This document shows, in pieces, positions 56,726 to 64,000 of a stretch of 64,000 nt of DNA (positions are counted from its first letter, which is position 1; each line of letters starts with the position of its first letter). A program made the position numbers and the translations under genes. Under the pieces are notes generated by a model. That model was not told the origin of the DNA and did no database searches. It worked only from the letters and a program-made list of their open reading frames with translations. Location of the stretch: the NCBI GenBank assembly GCA_020809705.1, contig CP085828.1, forward strand, positions 6,634,001 through 6,698,000, read 5' to 3'. Origin of the DNA: Calonectria ilicicola. Its lineage: Eukaryota > Ascomycota > Sordariomycetes > Hypocreales > Nectriaceae.

Positions 56726-57971
56726 ATTAATTGGTGGCTGTTTTAAAATTATGCCCAATGTGGCAACTGGGGGAACTGCTAGAGAAGCGTGTCTGATTTG
56801 ATTTTTACCTGTACTCTACTACAATCAATTTGATAGAACCAACCATGTGACCAGCAAATGCACAAAGTACAAAGTTTCACGGACGATGATGATCCGTGCA
56901 CTTATCTATTTTCTCTTTTTTTTCTCCAAATTGAGAAGCACGCTAGAATCTGCGCTAACGATGCAGCTAAAAAAGCGCAGTCACTGCTGAATCAGGAATG
57001 GTTCAGGGCTGATCCTGGTCCCCAGCTGCAACCATTTGTTCTTTCCCCAGATGCCAAAATCCAGGGTCCAAGATTCCGCACCGTAATTTTGATGACTCTG
57101 GCTGCTGCAAACGCCCGAGATAAGCGACCTGCCAGCTTGTCCCTTTCGTTATCTGCTGCATGTGTCAAGATATGATCCTTGCCGCGACAAAGTCAGATAC
57201 GGCTATGCAAGGACGACGATAGATGACTGATTCGGGGGACTAAACTCAGCCCCGGAAACACTGAGTCGTGGGCATATCTCGGAACCACAGCACCTGGTCG
57301 GAACACTATCAATAGCCTCATGGCCAAAACATTACCAATGTCCGGGTCGGTCGGCACCCGCCCAGCTCCACCGCCTCGATAGAGGTTGCAACCGAACTGC
57401 AGGAACAGCAAGGAAAGTGAGATTTTTTCTTCAGCAGCCAGCCGGGCTCGCCACCCCGCAACACCAAGCAGCCAGTCCGGAAGGCTATTTCGTAATAATG
57501 TACGTTATCCCAGCAGACGACACCCTTTCTAGCGCCCAGCCACGTTGCCTCCGCAATGGCTCCTTGTTTCCCCAAACACCACCTGAAGCCGCCCATCCCT
57601 GTCCGCGGACGTGGGTTTATCTCACATTGTTGGCAGGATGCAACCCTCAGACAGGCAGACTCTCTCCACTTCCCCGCAAGCCACTCCCGCAATGCTACGC
57701 GGAATCGGATTCCGAGTTCCACCAGCTTTGATCGTAGATTTCTTTGGGAGGAACAATTGGGGCCCTGCCGGCCTGGGCACGGATGCGCGGTGACAACGTG
57801 TTAGCGTTTATAGGCTGAGGCTGCTAATCTCGACTAGATAAATGGCCTAGACGCCACGGGTTTTAAGAGAGCCCTGCCGACTACTTTGTCCTCTCCAAAC
57901 AACAACGCCGCAGGCCTTTTCGCCTTGAAACTCTGCCACAGAAAGCGACAACTCCGTCTTTCTAATTCAAG
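56726..57971. other. Intergenic region
   Basis: About 1.2 kb holding the amine oxidase 3' end and the GC-rich promoter of the permease. Frames near 57318-57804 on both strands reflect composition, not recognisable genes. Confidence 0.45.
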
Positions 57972-59743
57972 ATGGAGGACAGCAGCCTCAACAGACAACC
58001 CAGCGATGCCGACATCAAAAAGGGCATTGAAGGTTTGGAGCACAGTGTCTCGCGTCCCTTGAAGAACCTCAGCGATGAGGAGCGTCTCGCCCAGCTCGGC
58101 CATCAGCAAGAGCTGAACCGAACTTTTTCACTTCCAGCTCTTGGTGCCCTGTGTCTTTGCCTCATGGCAACATGGGAAGCCCTTTCAACAGTTATTTCAT
58201 CTGCTCTGGTTAGCGGAGGACCGCCGTGTCTATTCTACAACTAGTATGGTTTCAACTTTGTGCTTACACGATGCAAACTCATCTAACTTGAGACCCAAAG
58301 TGTACTCTCCTTCATTTGCACAGTATGCATCGTCATTTCGTTGGGCGAAATCGCTTCAATCTATCCCACCGCAGGCGGTACGCGTTCCGAAGATGATGGC
58401 GACAATTTCAAAACGCTAATGGTGAAAACTAGGACAATATCACTGGGTTGCTGCGCTGAGCCCGTCCTCGATCCGAACCGGTGCATCCTGGGCCACTGGC
58501 TGGATTTCAGTCGGTGGTCAAATTGTCTTTACCGCCTCCGCTGCTTTCGCCGCAGGTCTCCAGGCTCAAGCGCTCATCACCTTGAACCACCCCGACACGT
58601 ACACGCCCGAACGCTGGCAAGGCATGCTCTTTTACTGGGCCATCCTCACCTATGCTCTGATTCTCAACATCTGGGGCATGAAGGCCATGCCTCACGTCAA
58701 CCTGTTCTCCGGAGTCCTCCACGTTGCCGCTTTCCTCGCCATCATTGTCACCCTAGGAGCCATGGCGCCCAAGAATACCAGCAAGTTTGTTTTCACCGAG
58801 TTTGTCAACAGCAGCGGCTGGAAGAGCGACGGTGTCTCTTGGCTTGTTGGCATGCAGAGCGCTGTCTACCCATTCTTGGGGTGAGTAGCATTTTTCCTGT
58901 TGGTCTTTATTCCGCGCGCTAACAAATTCTAATAGATATGATGCTGCCTGCCATCTTGCTGAGGAACTGCCCCATGCGAGCCGAAATGTGCCCTTGGCCA
59001 TGGTTGGTAGCGTTGTCGTGAACGGCATCATGGGCTTTGCCTACTGCATTGTTCTCCTGTTCAGCGCCAGCTCGCTAGAGTCCCTGCTGTCAACCCCCAC
59101 TGGATTCCCATTCATGCAAATTTTTCTCGACGCAACCAAGTCCAAGGCGGGGGCCACTGTCATGTCCCTCATGCCTGTTATGATCGCTACTGCAGCCACA
59201 GTCGCAGGTGTGGCCTCAACCTCGCGCACCTTGTGGGCCTTTGCTCGTGATAAGGCGACCCCTTACGATGAGTACTTCAGCCACGTCAGCCCATCCCTGC
59301 AGGTGCCAGTGCGAGCTGTCGCCTTCGTTGTCATTGTGCAGTATCTCTTGGGACTCATCTATCTCGGAAACGCGACTGCTTTCAACGCCATTCTGTCCAT
59401 GGCCATTATTGGGTTGTACATTTCGTACTTCTTGCCCATTTTCTACATGACATTTTTCGGCCGCAAGATTCTACGCAGGAGCGACTATGGACCCTTCACC
59501 ATTCCCCGCGCCGTCGGTGTTATTTCCAACATCATTGGCATGATCTGGATGATTGTGGTAATCATTTTTAGCACTTTCCCCTTGTCCATGCCAGTGACGC
59601 CCCAAAACATGAACTACTCAGTCGTCGTCCTGGCCGGCTGGGCTCTCTTTGGAGCCATTTACTACTACACGGGCGGAAAGGACAAGTATCAGCTTCCTTT
59701 AACGGACTTGGCGGTGATTGAGGAAACGACCGAAGAGAAGTGA
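57972..59743 (+). CDS. APC-family amino acid/choline/GABA-type permease
   Basis: Four exons, 57972-58243, 58301-58377, 58433-58880 and 58936-59743; 534 residues. Introns are 55-57 nt. Splicing restores LFYNYVLSFICT, PTAGGQYHWVAALSP and FLGYDAACHLAEELPHASRNVPLAM, the last being the strongly conserved motif of fungal GABA/choline permeases. About twelve membrane segments are expected from the hydrophobic pattern. The N-terminal 60 residues are cytosolic. It is a proton-driven importer of a small amine, amino acid or choline at the plasma membrane. The neighbouring amine oxidase makes an amine substrate plausible. Confidence 0.92.
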
Positions 59744-60270
59744 TGTTTGACTAGCGATTATGATGTTTGATTAGGAAGCGTATGGCTTGGGAAATTGGAA
59801 TCGGATGATTGTACTTCAAACTTGCATGGCCTGGACTTGTATTGTTAATGGCGAGCGCGATAGAGCACAAATTGAACATCTTCAGAGGGTTCCTCTGGCT
59901 TGCAACCTTTTCCACTCCCTCGTTGTTTCCATTCCGTCTTTCTCTTAGAAACCCCAACTTTTTTTCTCTTGTCTTTTTTCTCCCCCAAAAAATTGGAGAT
60001 TTAAAATTCTTTTAAGCTTATCCCAGCTAAGTAAGCGCAGCGTTATGCTTGGGGTCCTATATTTAGTCGCATTCGTGTCATGTATGTTGGAAATCGGGTC
60101 TGGGCGCAGTTCTACCACCCAACAGATCGTTCACTGAGATGCAAGAAAAATACAACAAAATGTCTTGTGCTTCATCTTTACTTTATTTTCTCATAGCTCA
60201 TCAAAAAAGACCACTACATGGTATACAATATCATTCGCTTTGTCTTCCGTTTCATCTCATTTCATCTCAT
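59744..60270. other. Intergenic region between convergent genes
   Basis: 3' flanks of the permease and the homogentisate dioxygenase. T-rich runs near 59950-60000. A short CATTTCATCT-like repetition occurs at about 60247. No gene. Confidence 0.5.
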
Positions 60271-61827
60271 TCAAGGCCTCTTGAATTGAGGGCGCAAATC
60301 CGACCAGCTCTCTTTGCTGTATTCGGGCTGCACCTTTTTGCATGTCTCCAGACCCCACTCGGTGAGACCCAACATCAAGCAGCTCTCAAACATGAAGGCC
60401 ATGCTTCCCTCGCCAATCTTTTGTGGCTTGAGGTCGGCATTGCTTGCCTTTTCGAATGTGCTAGCGTCAGGTCCGTGAGAGCTCATGACATTGTGCAGAC
60501 TGGCTCCAGCCGCCTTGAATCCGCCACCAGCCTTGGCATCGTATTCGCCGCAAATCAGGCCCATAAACTCGGACATGGTGTTGCGGTGGTACCACGGAGG
60601 CCTGAAGGTGTCCTCTTGTACCAACCATCGAGGAGGGAAGATGACAAAGTCGGCAATGGCAGTGCCTGGGTGGTCAGAGGGTCCAGTCAGGACCGTGTAG
60701 ATAGAGGGGTCAGGGTGGTCGAAAGAAATGCTGCCAATCACATTGAATCGGCCAAGGTCATACTTGTATGGGTAATCTGTAATAAAATTAGCACTGAGAC
60801 ACGCAGCAGTTGAATTAAAAATTGGAGACACGTTGCCTCCAACGCCTCTTTGGAGAGTTGTTGGGTGTGTTGCGACATACATCTGCAGAAGGTCAAACGT
60901 TAGTATCAAGCCTCGTGGATTTATAGTGGAGATAGTGTTGGTGGCTTACTTTCCGTGCCAGCCCACCACGTCGAAGGGGGTGTGGCCTTGCTTGCAGACA
61001 AACAATTCGTTGTTGTACTTGTTCAAAATGGACCAAGTGCTCGAGGTATCCTCGTCAAACCTGGCCGTGGGGATCTGGAAGTCGCGGGGGTTTGCCAGAC
61101 AGTTGGATCCAATAGGCCCAAGCTCCGGGAGCTGGAAGTGTCCCTGGTACAGCTCCAGAATATAGCCACGGACGGGTCCGTTGGGGAGCGTGACGCGATA
61201 CTTGATGCCACGCGGGATCACAGCAATCTCATTGGGTCGGACTAGCAGGTTGCCAAGCTCGGTCTGGATGTCCAACACGCCATGCTGGCCGACAATCAGC
61301 ATCTCGCCGTCCGACGAGTACAGAGCCGTGCGCTCATCCATGTCCCGGCCGGCTGCGTAAATGTAAATGCCAAGACCGGCCTTCATTGCCGGATCGCCAG
61401 CGCCGGCCGCGTGCTTCAGGCCGCGGACCCAGTCCACATCCTTGTCGATGTCGAAGGGATCCCATCGCAGCTGGTTGGGGAGGTGCTGGAGCTTGGCCCC
61501 GATGCTGGAGCCCACGGCTTCGTAAGGCTCAAACGCAGAGTGCGCGGCGGAGGGCAGGACGCGGTAGAGCCATGTCTGCTGGTTCTCGTGTCTTGGGGCT
61601 GTGAATGCGGTGCCAGACAATTTTTCGGCGTAGAGGCCAAATGGTGCCTTTTGCGGCGAGTTGGCGCCAATTGGGAGGGCTCCCTCTATGGCCTCAGACC
61701 TGCGCGCACCAATCAGCAATTGATCCGGCAAAACTGAAGAAGAAGAAGAAACAACTTACTCGTGAAAAGAACTGAAGCCATTGAGGTACTTGTATTTTTC
61801 GGGCGTCTCAAAGTTAGTTACAGGCAT
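60271..61827 (-). CDS. hmgA: Homogentisate 1,2-dioxygenase; apparent 2-nt micro-exon
   Basis: Opens the ring of homogentisate to maleylacetoacetate in tyrosine/phenylalanine catabolism, using iron. Exons: 61827-61760, 61699-60950, a 2-nt exon 60882-60881, and 60776-60271; 441 residues, normal length. Family blocks include [47 protein letters not shown] and [14 protein letters not shown], which carry the iron ligands. One single intron (60777-60949) would leave the frame shifted. Splicing as two introns, 60883-60949 (GTAAGC donor, ACTAAC branch, CTGCAG acceptor) and 60777-60880 (GTATGT donor, GCTAAT branch, TTACAG acceptor), around the dinucleotide AT gives WHGKYYPYKYDL, the same spacing as the family's WHGNYxPYKYxL. 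A longer in-frame exon ending at a poor GTCTCC donor is the main alternative. Confidence 0.92.
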
Positions 61828-62378
61828 TGTCACAATTGTGCGAAATTCGACTGTGATGATGCGATGCGATGCGAAGCGAAGCTGGTGGAGTCGCTCAATT
61901 GGCGGGGCTGCTTCGTCAATGAGATGAACGATAATCATCTCTAGCGGGCATTTTCCCCATCTTATCTACCATATTATCTACCATATCGATTCCCCAGAAA
62001 CGGTCATGCGTAGCATCTGGCCATGGCAGTGGTCAGAGATAATCCGCCGGAAAGTGTTTCCGACGGCTCATACAAAGCTTCACTATGGCGCCCCGGCTCG
62101 GAAAGCGGAAATTCCCTTCACTGGTCGGAATATGCACCGAGGCTTGGCCACACATGCCGATATACTTCCCGGGTGGTGCGTTTTAATTCTCGGTATATGG
62201 GAACCCCGAAAGAATCCCGCAGGTGTTTTTAAAGCCTATATCGGGCAATTAATCCTTGAACTTGTGTATAAACCCCATCAACATTTACCTTTAACACCAC
62301 CTACCACGGCAGTCAATCGTACCATCTTGGCCAATCCCCCACACCACTTACTGATTCTCTTTGATAATAATTCCTAAG
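61828..62378. promoter_or_regulatory. Shared promoter of hmgA and fahA with GATA sites
   Basis: 551 bp between divergent starts of two consecutive-pathway enzymes. TTATCTACCATAT is repeated in near-tandem at 61961-61988, giving two AGATAA-type GATA-factor sites; another AGATAA lies at about 62036. A GATGC-type pentamer is repeated at about 61856-61875. Together they suggest nitrogen (AreA/NIT2-type) control, as expected for amino-acid catabolism (inference). Confidence 0.5.
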
Positions 62379-63722
62379 ATGAAGTCGTGGCTTCCTATCC
62401 CCTCGGGATCCTATTTCTCCCTGGCCAACATCCCCTTTGGCATCATCTCTACCGCTGCCATCCCCGCACGCCGCCCGGCTGTTGCCATTGGCGCTCATGT
62501 GCTTGATATTGCCGCCTTTGCCAAGGAGGGTGGATTCTCTAAGCTCAGCGGCTTCCCCAGTGACAAACTCAATGTCTTTTCTGAGCCTACTCTTAACTCA
62601 TTTGCTGCCCTTGGGCGACCCGTCCACAAGCTAGTTCGCGAGTACCTTCGAGATATCTTCCGCGAGGATACCCCTTACCCCGAGGCTTTGCAGTCAAATG
62701 AGTCACTAAAGAAGTCAGCCCTGTTGCCTTTGAACGAGGTTGAAACTCATCTCCCTCTTACCATTGGAGATTACACAGATTTCTTTGCTGGTCGCAACCA
62801 TGCCCACAATGTTGGAACCCTGTTCCGTGGCCCCGCAAATGCTCTTAACCCCAACTACAACCATATCCCAGTGGCCTACCACGGCCGAGCCAGTTCCGTT
62901 GTGGTTTCTGGTACCCCTCTCCACCGACCTGTTGGTCAAGTGCTTCCCGCACCAGGAGCTACTACTCCCGTCTTCAAGCCATGTGGCAGACTCGATATTG
63001 AGCTTGAGCTTGGTACCTTTATTTGCAAGGGCAACAAGCTTGGACAGCCCATTCCCGTTAAGGAGGCCGAGGACTACATTTTCGGATATGTTCTCATGAA
63101 CGACTGGAGTGCCCGTGATATCCAGCAGTGGGAGTACGTCCCTCTTGGACCTTTCAACGCCAAGAACTTTGGAACTACCATTAGTGCTTGGGTTGTCCTC
63201 GCCGACGCCCTCGAGCCATACAAGACCCAGGGTCTCCCTAACGATGTCGAACTGCAGCCTTACCTCCGGGAGGAGCGCAAGGAGAATGTCGTCGACATCA
63301 ACCTTGAGGTAACAATCAGCAGTAAGTGATCCCAGCTTCTAGTTGTTTCGAAACATTATTGACTCGGTAATTTAGCTGCCAAGGGCAACTCCCGCACCAT
63401 TAGCCGCACATCATCCAAGAACCTTCTGTGGTCTTGGCCCCAGATGATTGCCCACCACACCATTACCGGATGCAACCTCCGAACTGGTGATCTTTTGGGC
63501 AGCGGTACTGTCTCCGGCTTTGACGCTGGCACTTATGGCAGTATCCTGGAGCACACCAAGGGTGGCAAGGAGGTCCTTGAGATTGATGGTGGCGAGACCC
63601 GCAAGTTCCTCGAGGATGGTGACACAGTTACGATCCGAGGATGGTCCGGAAGCAACGAGGATGAGTTGGTCGGATTCGGCGAGTGTGTCGGTCAGATTTT
63701 GGCCCCTTCGTACCAAGTATAA
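62379..63722 (+). CDS. fahA: Fumarylacetoacetase
   Basis: Two exons, 62379-63321 and 63376-63722, with a 54-nt intron (GTAAGT donor, TTTAG acceptor); 429 residues. The last enzyme of tyrosine/phenylalanine catabolism, splitting fumarylacetoacetate to fumarate and acetoacetate. Visible family features: N-terminal SWLPIPSGSYFSLAN, DYTDFFAGRNHAHNVG with the metal-binding and catalytic His region, AYHGRASSVVVSG, FGYVLMNDWSARDIQQWEYVPLGPF, and the C-terminal ISRTSSKNLLWSWPQMIAHHT and GSGTVSG blocks. The start at 62379 follows an adenine-rich leader. It is divergent from hmgA. A maleylacetoacetate isomerase gene, often in the same fungal cluster, is not in the window. Confidence 0.96.
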
Positions 63723-64000
63723 ATCAAAATAAATATATAGACAAAATAGATGAATCCATGATGCCCAATATCTTCCTCTAATCCATCTCGCTCACAAGTC
63801 GGGTTACCGGTGAATCAAATTTGGCGTAGATTGTCGAGAGACGTTTAGAAATGAAACAGTGGGTTATTTGGTGTTCGTGCATTTGCCCTTTTATAGCAGA
63901 GCTCGGTCACACCCGCGGCATTTACAAATGGTTCGATTTCCAACACCGGAATCAAAGGTCCACCCCTGTCCCTAATGCACGACAAGGGGAGCCAGTACAC
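63723..64000. other. 3' flank at the window end
   Basis: 278 bp after fumarylacetoacetase. A GGTTCGATTTCC segment near 63930 resembles a tRNA B box, but no foldable tRNA surrounds it. No gene seen. Confidence 0.45.

Noticed and set aside
57318..57804. Several frames on both strands before the permease
   Set aside because: GC-rich promoter; no domains, mutually overlapping.
63893..63945. A-box- and B-box-like sequences at the window end
   Set aside because: Arms do not pair into a tRNA, and spacing between boxes is too short.

Overview
The window reads as nuclear DNA of a filamentous ascomycete, most likely a Sordariomycete (inference). The grounds are 50-60 nt GT-AG introns with CTAAC-type branch sites 10-20 nt before the acceptor, a HET-domain gene, three intact Zn2Cys6 regulators and one degenerate copy, fungal CYP51, and a GH67 alpha-glucuronidase. 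No rRNA or clear tRNA gene, CRISPR array or intact transposon was seen. Gene models below were spliced by eye. The exon phases add up for every model, but none has been checked against transcripts.

Layout. 1-5.9 kb: end of an unknown gene, an aldo/keto reductase, then about 3.7 kb almost without genes. 5.9-12.7 kb: an unknown protein, a HET-domain protein and a CYP51 sterol 14-demethylase. 13.7-20.5 kb: Zn2Cys6 regulator, YWTD/SMP-30-like propeller, CaiB/BaiF CoA-transferase and 3-hydroxyacyl-CoA-dehydrogenase-like enzyme, the last two divergent from one promoter; probably a small catabolic cluster. 21.5-23 kb: a small secreted cysteine-rich protein whose best model needs a GC-AG intron, and gene relics including a zinc-cluster regulator that has lost metal ligands.

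23.2-32.9 kb: the most coherent accessory block: EthD-like protein, short-chain dehydrogenase, Baeyer-Villiger monooxygenase, HSL-type alpha/beta hydrolase and Zn2Cys6 regulator. Dehydrogenase, BVMO and esterase are the logical alcohol-to-ketone-to-ester/lactone-to-hydroxyacid sequence. Three of the promoters share the 8-mer CGGGTCGG, and CGG(A/T)CCG sites concentrate here.

34-49 kb: lineage-specific-looking genes around a secreted GH67 alpha-glucuronidase. They include an orphan Vps4-like AAA ATPase without an evident MIT domain, another Zn2Cys6 regulator, a small possibly papain-like protein, an F-box/ankyrin protein, an unknown three-exon gene, and a PD-(D/E)XK nuclease-like gene interrupted by one TAG. 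AT-rich TTTA arrays and hairpins dot this part.

49.5-64 kb: conserved metabolism. Alpha/beta hydrolase, NADPH-cytochrome P450 reductase (electron donor for P450s such as the CYP51 here), copper amine oxidase next to an APC permease, then the divergent homogentisate dioxygenase / fumarylacetoacetase pair of tyrosine and phenylalanine catabolism. The homogentisate dioxygenase gene seems to need a 2-nt micro-exon (or twin intron) to restore its conserved reading frame, the most unusual structural signal in the window.
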